A stretch of DNA of 64,000 nucleotides. Source: Stutzerimonas balearica DSM 6083 (GTDB taxonomy: Bacteria; Pseudomonadota; Gammaproteobacteria; Pseudomonadales; Pseudomonadaceae). The notes below the pieces were generated by a model. That model had not been told where the DNA came from, did no database searches, and saw only the letters and a list, made by a program, of their open reading frames with translations. Made by a program: the position numbers and the translations under genes. Shown here in pieces: positions 18,350 through 27,262 of the stretch. Position 1 is the first letter of the stretch; each line of letters starts with the position of its first letter. The DNA lies in assembly GCF_000818015.1 (NCBI RefSeq), contig NZ_CP007511.1, forward strand, positions 2,552,501 through 2,616,500, in the 5' to 3' direction.

Positions 18350-19654
18350 ATGAAAATCCTCATTCTCAATACGCTTTATGCCCCGCACATCGGCGGCGGC
18401 GCCGAAATCGTGGTGCGCCAGCTGGCCGAGGGCCTGCAGCGCCGGGGCTGCGGCGTCTGCGTGCTGGCGACCGCCCCGACGCCGGGGTTGCACGCGGGCA
18501 CCGAGGGCGACGTGCGCGTCTACCGCGCCGGCCTGGAGAACCTCTATTGGCACTACACGCAGAAGCGCCCCAACCGTCTTGCCCGGCTGCGCTGGCACTA
18601 CCTGGACCGCTACAACTCGCGCATGCGCCAGCACCTGCGCCAGGTGCTCGAACTGGAGCGGCCGGACATCGTGCTCAGCAACAACCTCACCGGCTGGTCG
18701 GTGTCGGCCTGGGACGAGATCAGCGCCGCGGGCCTGCCGATCGTCCAGGTGCTGCACGATCACTACCTGCTCTGCCCGAAGGACACCATGTTCGCCAACG
18801 GCCACTCCTGTGCCCGCCAGTGCCTGACCTGCAGGGCGCTGCGCCTGGGCCACATGCAGGCCTCGGCCCAGGTGGCCGCGGTGATCGCAGTCAGCCAGGC
18901 GCTGCTCGAGCGGGTCTGCGCGCACGGCTATTTCGAGAGCGCGCAGCGCCACGTGGTGCACAACCGCGCCCGGCCGCCGGCCGTCGTGGCCAGCGAACCG
19001 CGCGCCGACGGCCCGTTGCGTTTCGGCTACATCGGCACCCTGTCGCCGAACAAGGGTGTCGGCTGGCTGCTGCAACAGTTCAACGAGCTGGGCATCGACG
19101 CGCGCCTGGTGATCGCCGGGCGCGGCAAGCTCGACTACGAAGCCGAGCTCAAGACGCTCGCCGACCCGGCCAAGGTGAGCTTCGTCGGCTATCGCGACAG
19201 CGCCAGCTTCCTGCAGGGCATCGACGTGCTGGTGGTGCCTTCGCTGTGGGAAGAACCCTTCGGGCTGGTTGCCGTGGAGGCCTGCGCCAGTGGCGTGCCG
19301 GTGATCGCCACGCGGCGCGGCGGCCTGCCGGAGATCGTCGTCGATCAGCTCAACGGGCTGCTCTGCGACCCGGACGAACCCAACTCGCTGGCCATCGCCA
19401 TGCTCTGGCTGTACCTCGACGCCGACCTGCGGGCGCGCCTGGCCAGCCAGGCGCGCGAGAGCGTGCTGCCGCTGCTGGACACCGAACGCATGCTCGACGA
19501 GTACCAAGACATCCTGCTGCGCACACTTCAAGGAACGAGTGCCCGCCATGAATCAGAGCCCTCCACTGAGCCCCAGCCCAGCCCAGCCGAACCCGCTGGC
19601 GTTCGACAAGTCGAGCCTGTACACCTTGATCGCTGCGTCGTTGCTGCTGACTGA
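18350..19654 (+). CDS. Family 4 glycosyltransferase with a 3' overlap into wzy
   Basis: The 434-residue GT-B enzyme has MKILILNTLYAPHIGGGAEI at the N-terminus and the nucleotide-sugar site PSLWEEPFGLVAVEACASG, with the EPFGLVAVE E-x7-E motif. A CPKDTMFANGHSC...CLTC cysteine cluster (about residues 142-161) is reminiscent of a metal site seen in some GT4 enzymes. The conserved part ends near residue 396; the last 38 residues are proline-rich and overlap the start of wzy by 116 bases in another frame. That tail may be non-conserved or may reflect a lost stop codon. Confidence 0.88.
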   Translation: MKILILNTLYAPHIGGGAEIVVRQLAEGLQRRGCGVCVLATAPTPGLHAGTEGDVRVYRAGLENLYWHYTQKRPNRLARLRWHYLDRYNSRMRQHLRQVLELERPDIVLSNNLTGWSVSAWDEISAAGLPIVQVLHDHYLLCPKDTMFANGHSCARQCLTCRALRLGHMQASAQVAAVIAVSQALLERVCAHGYFESAQRHVVHNRARPPAVVASEPRADGPLRFGYIGTLSPNKGVGWLLQQFNELGIDARLVIAGRGKLDYEAELKTLADPAKVSFVGYRDSASFLQGIDVLVVPSLWEEPFGLVAVEACASGVPVIATRRGGLPEIVVDQLNGLLCDPDEPNSLAIAMLWLYLDADLRARLASQARESVLPLLDTERMLDEYQDILLRTLQGTSARHESEPSTEPQPSPAEPAGVRQVEPVHLDRCVVAAD

Positions 19655-20849
19655 AACCTTTTCCGGCGCGCTGCGTTACTACCTGGACATGGCCGGGGTG
19701 TCCTGGCTGCTGTACCTGCCCAAGCTCGCCTGCCTGGCGGCCATCGCCGTCGAGCTGCCGAGCTACCGGGCCAACCCGTTGCTGTGGCTGGCGCTGCTTG
19801 GCCTGCTGCTCTCGACGCAGCTGGCCATGCTGCACGGGGCGGACATCCGCAACCTGGGTTTCGCCCTGTTCATGTACCTGCCGCTGCTGTTCGGCCTGTT
19901 CTGCGGGCGCCACCTCGAGACACGCCTGAAGCTGCTGGTGCGAGTGATCGGCTTCTGCCTGCTGGCCTCGTTCGTCGGCATCGCGCTCGATCTGTTCACC
20001 AGCGTGCCCTGGAAGGGCTACAGCTACCTGCTGGGTAATGTCGAGCTGAGCGGCAACCGTTCCTGGGGCATGGAGGACATCGACCGGATCGGCGGTTTCG
20101 CCAGGATGTCTACCAGCCTGTCGGTCATGATCGCCATGTACAGCCTGTTCCTCGCCGCCTTCACCCGCTCACGGCTGGCGCGGCTGCTGCTTTATGCGGC
20201 TTCGCTGGCGGCAATCGTGCTGAGCACCAACAAATCGACCATGGCGGCCTATGTGCTGACCCTGCTGATGCTGGTGATCGCCGCCTATCGCTTCGCCAGC
20301 GCCTCGGCCTTTCTGTTCGCCGTGCTCGGCGGTATCGCCCTGCCGTTCGCCAGCCTGGTGCTGAACCTTGAACCCCATACGGCCGCCAGTCGCAGCATGC
20401 TGGCTTCCTTTGCCGATCGGCTGGTCAACAGCTGGCCGAACTTCATCGCCGAGCTGGTCGGCTCGGGCTGGGGCTGGCTGGGCGCAGGCTTCGGCGCGGT
20501 CGGCAGTGGCGCGGCGACCTTTCCCATTCCCGGCATCGAGCTGCTGGCAATCGCCGACAATACCGCGCTCTACCTCTGGGGCATGCTCGGGGTGTTCGGC
20601 ATCGGCCTGTACCTGCTGCAGTTCGGCCTGCTGCTACGGCTGCAGGCGCGTGATACACGGCTGCGCAATGCGCTGCTTGGCTGCGCCTATTGCGTATGCC
20701 TGATCGGCTGGGCCACCGACATCCCTGAAGTCACGGTCGCCACCCTGTTCCTCGGGCTCGCCGCCGCGCATGCCTTGGCCCCCACCCGCACAGGGCTGCG
20801 CCTGGGGACGCTGCCGGCCGCGGCGCAGTGGCAGGGAGAGCGCTCATGA
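19539..20849 (+). CDS. Wzy-type O-antigen/exopolysaccharide polymerase
   Basis: The 436-residue integral membrane protein has about ten hydrophobic segments and a large periplasmic loop (roughly residues 145-190), as in O-antigen polymerase/ligase proteins. By position and topology it is the polymerase partner of the Wzx and Wzc in the same operon. The start is uncertain: GTG at 19539 has AGGA four bases upstream, while ATG at 19548 lies nine bases further on. The stop overlaps the next start as ATGA. Confidence 0.85.
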   Translation: MPAMNQSPPLSPSPAQPNPLAFDKSSLYTLIAASLLLTETFSGALRYYLDMAGVSWLLYLPKLACLAAIAVELPSYRANPLLWLALLGLLLSTQLAMLHGADIRNLGFALFMYLPLLFGLFCGRHLETRLKLLVRVIGFCLLASFVGIALDLFTSVPWKGYSYLLGNVELSGNRSWGMEDIDRIGGFARMSTSLSVMIAMYSLFLAAFTRSRLARLLLYAASLAAIVLSTNKSTMAAYVLTLLMLVIAAYRFASASAFLFAVLGGIALPFASLVLNLEPHTAASRSMLASFADRLVNSWPNFIAELVGSGWGWLGAGFGAVGSGAATFPIPGIELLAIADNTALYLWGMLGVFGIGLYLLQFGLLLRLQARDTRLRNALLGCAYCVCLIGWATDIPEVTVATLFLGLAAAHALAPTRTGLRLGTLPAAAQWQGERS

Positions 20850-22144
20850 GCACCCGGTTCAACCCGCTGTTGCTGGCAGCCGCGCTGAGCCTGGCGCCGA
20901 TGGCGCTGGCGCAGGACGCCTTCATCGTCGGCGTCTGTTCGCACGAGTTGCACCGTGGCCAGCCAGACAGCCCGGCCAACCGCCTGATGCAGCGCGCCGG
21001 CATCGAGTCGGTGCGCACCGATGCGCACTGGGCGTTCGTCGAGCGCCAGCGCGACCAACTGGAAATCGAGCGCCACTGGTATCGCTACCTCGAAGACACC
21101 CAGGCCAGCGGGCTGCAGAGCCTGTTCATCCTCGGCTATGGCAATTCCTTTCATGCCGAGGGCCAGAAGCCACGCAGCGAACCGGTGCGCGCCGCGTTCA
21201 ATCGTTACGTGGGCTTCGTCGGCGAGGCGCTCAAGGGGCAGGTGAGCTTCTATGAGGTGTGGAACGAATGGGACGTCGAAGACCCGGTCAGCCCCGCCTT
21301 CACCGAGGACTATGCGCGGCTGGTCGCCGATGCTGCCGGCATCATCCGCGAGCGTGATCCACAGGCCAGAGTGCTGGCCGGCGCGGTCACCAGCCTGGGC
21401 ATCGAAAGCGGCTTTGCCCGCCGCCTGATCGACAACGGTGTGCTCAACAGCGTGGACGGGCTGTCGCTGCATCCCTACGTGCACTGCCGCGGCCGTGGAC
21501 GCAACACGCCAGAGGCCTGGATCGACTGGCTCGACGATGTCGACCGCGAGCTGACCCTCGCCGCCGGCCGGCCGGCGCCGCTGTACCTCACCGAGATGGC
21601 CTGGCCGTCGCACCAGGGTGCCTGCGGCGTTGACGAACAGACCCAGGCTGCCTACCTGGCGCGCAGCTTCTTCCTCGCACGCACGCTGCCGAGCATCCGC
21701 GGCATGTGGTGGTACGACCTGCGCAACGACGGCACCGACCGCCGCGAGCGCGAGCACAACTTCGGCCTGTTGCGCCACGACTACCAGCCCAAGCCGGCCT
21801 ACCGCGTGCTCACCGCCATCAGCCCCATCGTGCGCGACTACGAATACCTCGGCCAGGAGCGGCGCCGCAGCCGGGACGTGTTTCTGCTGCGCTTCCGCCA
21901 CGAAGGTGACGAGGTGCTGGTCGGCTGGAGCGCCGGTGAGCCTACCAGCCTGTTGCTCGAAGCGCCGGCGGCACGCCGCGGACGGTTGCAACTGATCGAC
22001 ACCGCGCAGCCGCTGCTCGGCCGCCACAGCGGGCAGGCGCAATGGAACTGCCCAGCGGACGGCAGTGCCTGCTCGGTCAAGGTCGAGCTCGGCGCCTTTC
22101 CGAAAGTGTTCAGCCTGAATCCGCTAACGGAAGGCGACGAATAG
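20846..22144 (+). CDS. Secreted PslG-like glycoside hydrolase
   Basis: This protein of about 432 residues has a signal peptide (cleaved after ALA near residue 22) and a (beta/alpha)8 clan GH-A domain. Catalytic residues are readable: acid/base Glu141 in YEVWNEWD and nucleophile Glu250 in YLTEMAWP, about 110 residues apart as in PslG of the P. aeruginosa Psl locus (family GH39). A beta-rich C-terminal part follows. It probably trims or releases the polymer in the periplasm. The ATG overlaps the wzy stop, so translation is coupled. Confidence 0.85.
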   Translation: MSTRFNPLLLAAALSLAPMALAQDAFIVGVCSHELHRGQPDSPANRLMQRAGIESVRTDAHWAFVERQRDQLEIERHWYRYLEDTQASGLQSLFILGYGNSFHAEGQKPRSEPVRAAFNRYVGFVGEALKGQVSFYEVWNEWDVEDPVSPAFTEDYARLVADAAGIIRERDPQARVLAGAVTSLGIESGFARRLIDNGVLNSVDGLSLHPYVHCRGRGRNTPEAWIDWLDDVDRELTLAAGRPAPLYLTEMAWPSHQGACGVDEQTQAAYLARSFFLARTLPSIRGMWWYDLRNDGTDRREREHNFGLLRHDYQPKPAYRVLTAISPIVRDYEYLGQERRRSRDVFLLRFRHEGDEVLVGWSAGEPTSLLLEAPAARRGRLQLIDTAQPLLGRHSGQAQWNCPADGSACSVKVELGAFPKVFSLNPLTEGDE

Positions 22145-22206
22145 GACCGGTTTGGAGGTGGCACAGGGACGTGCCGCCACCATAAAAACGACAGGGAGTA
22201 GACGAG

Positions 22207-23310
22207 ATGATCGTCATCAACGCGCGTTTTCTCACCCAGCAGACCCGCGGGGTGCAACGCTTCGCCGAACAGATCAGCCTGGAGCTCGCCAGCCTGCGTG
22301 ACGACCTGGTATTCGTCACGCCGGCCAACATCACCCGGCACGAGACCGCCGAGCGGCTCAACGCCCGCGTCATCGGCCACAACCGCGGCCACCTCTGGGA
22401 ACAGCTCGACCTGCCGTTGTGGCTGTTGCGCAACGGCCGCCCACCCCTGGTCTCGCTGTGCAACACCGCGCCGCTGGCCTATGCCAACCAGATCGTCACG
22501 CACCACGACATCACCTACGTGCGCTACCCGGAGAGCTACTCGCGCGCCTTTCGCCTGCTCTACTGCAACATCATGCCGCTGCTGCTGCGGCGCACCCGCG
22601 CGCTGATGACCGTCAGCGAGTTCTCCCGTGAGGAGATCAGCGCCCACTACGGCTACCCGTTCGACAAGATCAGCATCGTGCCCAACGCCGTGTCCGAGGC
22701 CTTCCGGCCGTTCTGTGCCAGCGGCTGCCACGAACCCACGCCCTACCTGCTGGCCGTGTCCTCGCACAACGCGCACAAGAACTTCGCACGCATGGTCAAC
22801 GCGTTTCTCAGCCTGCAGGGCTTTGACGATGTGCAATTGCACATCGTCGGCGACGCCCATGGCGTGTTTGCCGGCCTGAACGCCGACCTGGCGCAGCATC
22901 CACGCATCCGCCTGCTCGGCCGGCTGACTGATGAGGAGCTGGTCGAGCAGTACCAGGGCGCGACCGCATTCGTTTTCCCTTCGCTGTACGAGGGTTTCGG
23001 CATACCGCCGCTCGAAGCACAGGCCTGCGACTGCCCGGTGATCGCCGCCAACAGCGCGTCGATCCCCGAAGTTCTTGGCCGCAGCGCGCTGTATTTCGAC
23101 CCGCTGAACCTGAGTTCGATGGCCCTGGCCATGCGTCGCATCCTGGAGAACGCCGAGCTGCGCAACGACCTGCGCGTACTGGGGCGTGCCAACGTCGCCC
23201 GCTTCGCCTGGAAGAGCTCGGCGCTGAAGGTTTCCGACCTGATCGACCAGGTGCTGACCGGCAAGCGCAGCCCCCGCCAGCTGGTAGGCCTGAGCGCCAC
23301 CCGCCACTGA
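22207..23310 (+). CDS. Family 4 glycosyltransferase (mannosyltransferase-like)
   Basis: The 367-residue GT-B protein has the acceptor-side start MIVINARFLTQQTRGVQRFA, VTHHDITYVRYPESY, and the donor-side motif FVFPSLYEGFGIPPLEAQAC with the EGFGIPPLE E-x7-E pair. These features resemble WbpY- and MtfB-type mannosyl- or rhamnosyltransferases, but the sugar is a guess. AGGGAG lies nine bases upstream of the ATG. A 62-base gap separates it from the hydrolase gene. Confidence 0.9.
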   Translation: MIVINARFLTQQTRGVQRFAEQISLELASLRDDLVFVTPANITRHETAERLNARVIGHNRGHLWEQLDLPLWLLRNGRPPLVSLCNTAPLAYANQIVTHHDITYVRYPESYSRAFRLLYCNIMPLLLRRTRALMTVSEFSREEISAHYGYPFDKISIVPNAVSEAFRPFCASGCHEPTPYLLAVSSHNAHKNFARMVNAFLSLQGFDDVQLHIVGDAHGVFAGLNADLAQHPRIRLLGRLTDEELVEQYQGATAFVFPSLYEGFGIPPLEAQACDCPVIAANSASIPEVLGRSALYFDPLNLSSMALAMRRILENAELRNDLRVLGRANVARFAWKSSALKVSDLIDQVLTGKRSPRQLVGLSATRH

Positions 23311-23401
23311 CCGTCCGCGCCCGGCAGCGTGATGCGGCGAGCGCAAGCACGCCGCACCGCCCCTTGCCGTGCGCCCAACAGCCACCCACCAGGACCTGCC
23401 C

Positions 23402-24592
23402 ATGAAAATAGCGATCATCCACGACTGGCTGGTGACCTTTGCCGGTGCCGAGCGGGTACTGCAAGCGCTGCTCGAAGTGTTTCCCGAGGCCGATCTGTTC
23501 GCCGTGATCGACTTTCTCTCCGACGAGGACCGCGCGCGCCTGGGCGGCAAGCGCGCCACCACCAGCTTCATCCAGCAGTTGCCGAAGGCGCGCACGCATT
23601 ACCAGAAGTACCTGCCGCTGATGCCGCTGGCCATCGAGCAGCTGGACATGTCGCCCTACGACCTGGTGATCTCCAGCAGCCACGCCGTGGCCAAGGGCGT
23701 GCTCACCGGGCCCAACCAGCTGCACATCAGCTACGTGCATTCGCCGATCCGCTACGCCTGGGACCTGCAGCACCAGTACCTGCACGAGGCCCACCTGGAG
23801 CGTGGCCTGAAGGCCAAGCTGGCGCGCACCCTGCTGCACTACATGCGCCTGTGGGACCAGCGCACCGCCAGTGGCGTCGACGAATTCATCGCCAACTCGC
23901 ATTTCATCGCCCGGCGCATCAACAAGAGCTACCGGCGCAGCTCCACGGTGATCTATCCGCCGGTCGATACCAGCGCCTTCGCACTGCATGAAGCCAAGGA
24001 AGACTTCTACCTGACCGCCTCGCGCATGGTGCCCTACAAGAAGATTCCGCTGATCGTCGAAGCCTTCGCGGCGATGCCCGACAAACGCCTGGTGGTGATC
24101 GGCGCCGGCCCGGAGCTGGAGCGGGCCCGCGCGGCGGCCGGGCCCAACGTGACGTTGCTGGGCTACCAGCCGTTCGAGGTGTTGCTCGACCACATGCAGC
24201 GTGCGCGCGCCTTTGTCTTCGCCGCCGAGGAGGACTTCGGCATCGCCCCCATCGAGGCACAGGCCTGCGGCACCCCGGTGATCGCCTTTGCCCGCGGCGG
24301 CGTGCTGGAAACCGTGCGCGGGCTCGAGCACGAGCAGCCGACCGGCGTGTTCTACGCCGAGCAGAGCCAGGCCTCGATCATCGCCGGCGTCGAGCTGTTC
24401 GAGCGCGAGCAGGGCCGGATCACGCCGCAGGCCTGCCGACGCAGTGCCGAGCGTTTCGCCGCCGAGCGCTTCAAGGAAGAAATCCGCCTGTTCGTCGAGA
24501 TGCGTCTGCGCGAGGCATCTCTGCAGGATGTTCAAACGGGGAGCGCCAGCCGCCTGGTCTCCCCGATCTATAGCGCTGCCAGACACGCCTGA
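23402..24592 (+). CDS. Family 4 glycosyltransferase (WbaZ-like)
   Basis: The 396-residue GT4 enzyme begins MKIAIIHDWLVTFAGAERVL and includes ISYVHSPIRYAWDLQHQYL, YLTASRMVPYKK and FAAEEDFGIAPIEAQACG. This set is characteristic of WbaZ-type, often GDP-mannose-dependent, mannosyltransferases. The ATG at 23402 gives the family N-terminus; an upstream in-frame ATG at 23369 is less likely. A mannosyl transfer step in repeat-unit assembly is likely but not proven. Confidence 0.9.
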   Translation: MKIAIIHDWLVTFAGAERVLQALLEVFPEADLFAVIDFLSDEDRARLGGKRATTSFIQQLPKARTHYQKYLPLMPLAIEQLDMSPYDLVISSSHAVAKGVLTGPNQLHISYVHSPIRYAWDLQHQYLHEAHLERGLKAKLARTLLHYMRLWDQRTASGVDEFIANSHFIARRINKSYRRSSTVIYPPVDTSAFALHEAKEDFYLTASRMVPYKKIPLIVEAFAAMPDKRLVVIGAGPELERARAAAGPNVTLLGYQPFEVLLDHMQRARAFVFAAEEDFGIAPIEAQACGTPVIAFARGGVLETVRGLEHEQPTGVFYAEQSQASIIAGVELFEREQGRITPQACRRSAERFAAERFKEEIRLFVEMRLREASLQDVQTGSASRLVSPIYSAARHA

Positions 24593-24623
24593 CGGATCGG
24601 GCACAGCATGGGAGGACTCAAGG

Positions 24624-24905
24624 ATGAACCGCATATCGCAACGGACCCGGCCCGTCGGGCTGATCGCCATCGGACTTCTGTTCGGCCAGTTCGCCCTGGC
24701 CGATCCGCCACCGCCAACCGCACCCTGCCTGCAGGCACCGCCGGCCACGGCGCGCTACCTGGGCGCCCCGCCACCCAGTTGCCAGCCCGCGGCCGGGCAA
24801 CCAAGAACCGTTCAGCCGCCACAGCCGACGCAGCGGGTGATCGCCGAACCGACCGCCGAGCAGGTACTGCCCAGGCCGGTGGATACGCGCCGGTATTCGT
24901 TCTGA
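24624..24905 (+). CDS. Small secreted proline-rich protein
   Basis: The 93-residue product has a signal peptide (about 26 residues, ending FALA). The mature chain is rich in proline, alanine and glutamine (PPPPTAPCLQAPP, then PPPSCQPAAG) with two cysteines about 25 residues apart that could form a disulfide. GGAGG is found just upstream. No family is recognised. Its place in the operon suggests a periplasmic or surface role linked to the polymer. Confidence 0.6.
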   Translation: MNRISQRTRPVGLIAIGLLFGQFALADPPPPTAPCLQAPPATARYLGAPPPSCQPAAGQPRTVQPPQPTQRVIAEPTAEQVLPRPVDTRRYSF

Positions 24906-24921
24906 TCCGCGAGACCAAACC

Positions 24922-25119
24922 ATGAGCAACGATCGCGCGCCCAAAGCCTCGACGATCCTGGCCGACGGCTACTCCTATGTCGAAATATTCCACGAACCGG
25001 CCGACGCCGACGGCCACCCCCCCGTCGTGCCACGCATGGTGTTCCACGCGTTGCTCAGCCCCGCCCACCCCGACGACGACCCGTCGCCACAGGCCACGCG
25101 CGAGTCCGCGCCGTCATGA
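24922..25119 (+). CDS. Small hypothetical protein coupled to the following glycosyltransferase
   Basis: The 65-residue soluble protein has no signal peptide and no family I recognise. It contains a short ordered-looking half (ILADGYSYVEIFHEPADADG) and an acidic, proline-containing tail. Its stop overlaps the next start as ATGA, which supports real translation. It may be a small partner of the downstream transferase; that is inference from coupling only. Confidence 0.5.
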   Translation: MSNDRAPKASTILADGYSYVEIFHEPADADGHPPVVPRMVFHALLSPAHPDDDPSPQATRESAPS

Positions 25120-26174
25120 GCGGCGCGGCGGCCCTGGCACAGCGGTCAACGGCGTCACCCGCCATCGAGGATGTCATGCAAGGCACCACCACCATTGTCA
25201 CGGTCACCTACGGCGACCGCCTGCGTTATCTGGAACAACTGGTCGAGCGCGCGCTGGGTTTTGCCGCCATCGACCGGGTGCTGATCGTCAGCAACGCCTC
25301 GACCGCGCCGCTGGCGCGCCTCGTCGAGCGCGCGCCCGGGCGCGTCGAACTGCTCGAACTGGGGCGCAATACCGGCTCGGCCAACGGCTACGCCGAAGGC
25401 ATCGAGGCCGCGCTGGCCAGCGGCGCCGAGTACATCTGGCTGATGGATGACGACAACGCGCCAACCGCCGCCGCGGTCGACATCCTCCACCGCGAACTCG
25501 CGCGCCTGGGCCAGGCGCAGGGGCTGGACAAAGTCGCGGTGCTCGGCTTCCGGCCCACGCAGCAGGCCGACATCGCCCAGGGCGTACCGGCGCGCTTCGT
25601 CCGCCAGCCGCGTTCGAGCTCCTTCGGCTTCCATATCGCGCAGGTGCCCTACAAGTTCTGGCGCCGGCTGCCGTGGGGCCGGCCGACCGGGCACGCACCA
25701 CAGACGATCGCCCTGCCGTTCGCCCCCTATGGCGGCATGCTCGCCCACCGCAGCCTCTACCAGCGCATCGGCGTACCGCTGCGCGAACTGGTGCTGTATG
25801 CCGACGACACCGAGTACACCCGGCGCATCAGTGCCAACGGCGGCTCGCTGTACCTGTTCAGCGAGGCGCTGATCGACGAGCTGGAGCTGTCGTGGAACAT
25901 CAAGGCGCGCACCCGCAACATCTTCGAGGCCTTCCTGCTCGGCGACTCGGATTTCCGTGCCTACTACAGCGCGCGCAACCAGGCCTGGTTCGACGCCCAC
26001 GTCTGGGCCGAATCGCCCTGGCTCTACCGCCTCAACCGCGCCGTCTTCCTGCTGCTGTTGCGCTGGGTCGCCCATCGCCACCACGCCGGCGAGCGGCTGC
26101 AACTGCTCGAGCGGGCGATTCGTGACGGCGAAGGGCGCCAGCTGGGCGTCAGCACCACCTTTCCGCTGCGCTGA
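25116..26174 (+). CDS. Family 2 glycosyltransferase (galactofuranosyl/rhamnosyl type)
   Basis: The 352-residue GT-A enzyme shows TTTIVTVTYGDRLRYLEQLV, GRNTGSANGYAEGIEAAL and the metal motif YIWLMDDDNAPT, followed by a LYADDTEYTRRI acceptor-side motif. The GxANG and DDDN pattern resembles the GlfT-like group of galactofuranosyl- and rhamnosyltransferases. The first 21 residues before MQGTTTIVT may not belong to the protein; an internal ATG at 25176 is a possible start. Confidence 0.88.
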   Translation: MSGAAALAQRSTASPAIEDVMQGTTTIVTVTYGDRLRYLEQLVERALGFAAIDRVLIVSNASTAPLARLVERAPGRVELLELGRNTGSANGYAEGIEAALASGAEYIWLMDDDNAPTAAAVDILHRELARLGQAQGLDKVAVLGFRPTQQADIAQGVPARFVRQPRSSSFGFHIAQVPYKFWRRLPWGRPTGHAPQTIALPFAPYGGMLAHRSLYQRIGVPLRELVLYADDTEYTRRISANGGSLYLFSEALIDELELSWNIKARTRNIFEAFLLGDSDFRAYYSARNQAWFDAHVWAESPWLYRLNRAVFLLLLRWVAHRHHAGERLQLLERAIRDGEGRQLGVSTTFPLR

Positions 26175-26188
26175 GGGAGGCCTGCGCC

Positions 26189-27262
26189 ATGAGTGAGCAA
26201 AGCCTGCAACGCAGCGGCAACAACTTCGACTGCCTGCGCCTGCTCGCCGCCTCGATGGTGGTGATCGGGCACAGCTACTGGCTGACCGGCCAGCCCGAGC
26301 GCGAGCCGATCCGACGCTTTTCCGGCGGCTACGACATGGCCGACGTGGCGGTGCATGTGTTCTTCGTGATGAGCGGCTACCTGATCGCCGCGTCCTGGCT
26401 GCACAGCCGCAGCCTGATCGAGTTCGCCGGCAAGCGCGCGCTGCGGATCTTTCCTGCCCTACTGGTTTCCACACTGTTCGCCCTGCTGGTGGTCGGCCCG
26501 CTGGCCACCGAGCTGCCACTGCGCGACTACCTGCGGCACGAGCTCACCACCGGCTACCTGGCCAACATGCTGCTGGTGACGCGCTTTCACCTGCCTGGCG
26601 TGTTCGCCGCCAACCCCTTTCCCGATACGGTCAACGGTTCGCTCTGGACCTTGCCATTCGAGGTCGGCATGTACGCGACCCTGCTGACGCTCGGCCTGTT
26701 CGGCCTGCTGCGCCGGCGCGTAGTCCTGCCGCTGCTGGGGCTGCTGTTCGTCGTGCATTTCCTCGCCATCGATCGGCTGGGCCTGACGAGCGAGGTGCTG
26801 TTCAAGTTCACCCGCCTGGGGCTGTTCTTTCTCGCCGGGGCCACGCTCTACCTCTATCGCGCGCAAGTCCCCTGGACCTGGAAACTGGCGCTGCCCCTGC
26901 TCGTCCTGAGCCTGGTCACCGGCGGCAGTACGCTGTGGAACCCGGTGCAGGTGCTGACCTTGCCCTACCTCACGCTCTACCTCGCCCAGCGCCCGCTGCC
27001 GGTGCTGTCGAACATCGGCCGGCACGGCGACTTTTCCTATGGTCTGTACATCTTCAGCTTTCCGACGCAGCAGCTGATCGTGCACTGGACGCAGGGGCAG
27101 ATCGGCCTGGGCAGCATGATCGCCGTGAGCCTCGTGGCCAGCCTGGCGCTGGCCTGGCTGTCCTGGCACCTGGTCGAAGCGCCCGCCCTGGCGCTCAAGC
27201 GCTACCTGCCCCGCCCGCCCAGCGCACCGCTGCCGGCCGGCAGCGATCGGGCGGCTCAGTGA
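26189..27262 (+). CDS. Acyltransferase 3 family membrane protein (sugar O-acylation)
   Basis: The 357-residue OafA/YrhL-like membrane protein has about ten hydrophobic segments. The conserved N-terminal pattern NNFDCLRLLAASMVVIGHSY contains the family Arg and His, and VHVFFVMSGYLIAASW and FAGKRALRIFPA follow. Such proteins transfer acetyl or other acyl groups to polysaccharides. It is the last gene of the polysaccharide operon; its stop overlaps the convergent tadD stop by seven bases. Confidence 0.92.
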   Translation: MSEQSLQRSGNNFDCLRLLAASMVVIGHSYWLTGQPEREPIRRFSGGYDMADVAVHVFFVMSGYLIAASWLHSRSLIEFAGKRALRIFPALLVSTLFALLVVGPLATELPLRDYLRHELTTGYLANMLLVTRFHLPGVFAANPFPDTVNGSLWTLPFEVGMYATLLTLGLFGLLRRRVVLPLLGLLFVVHFLAIDRLGLTSEVLFKFTRLGLFFLAGATLYLYRAQVPWTWKLALPLLVLSLVTGGSTLWNPVQVLTLPYLTLYLAQRPLPVLSNIGRHGDFSYGLYIFSFPTQQLIVHWTQGQIGLGSMIAVSLVASLALAWLSWHLVEAPALALKRYLPRPPSAPLPAGSDRAAQ

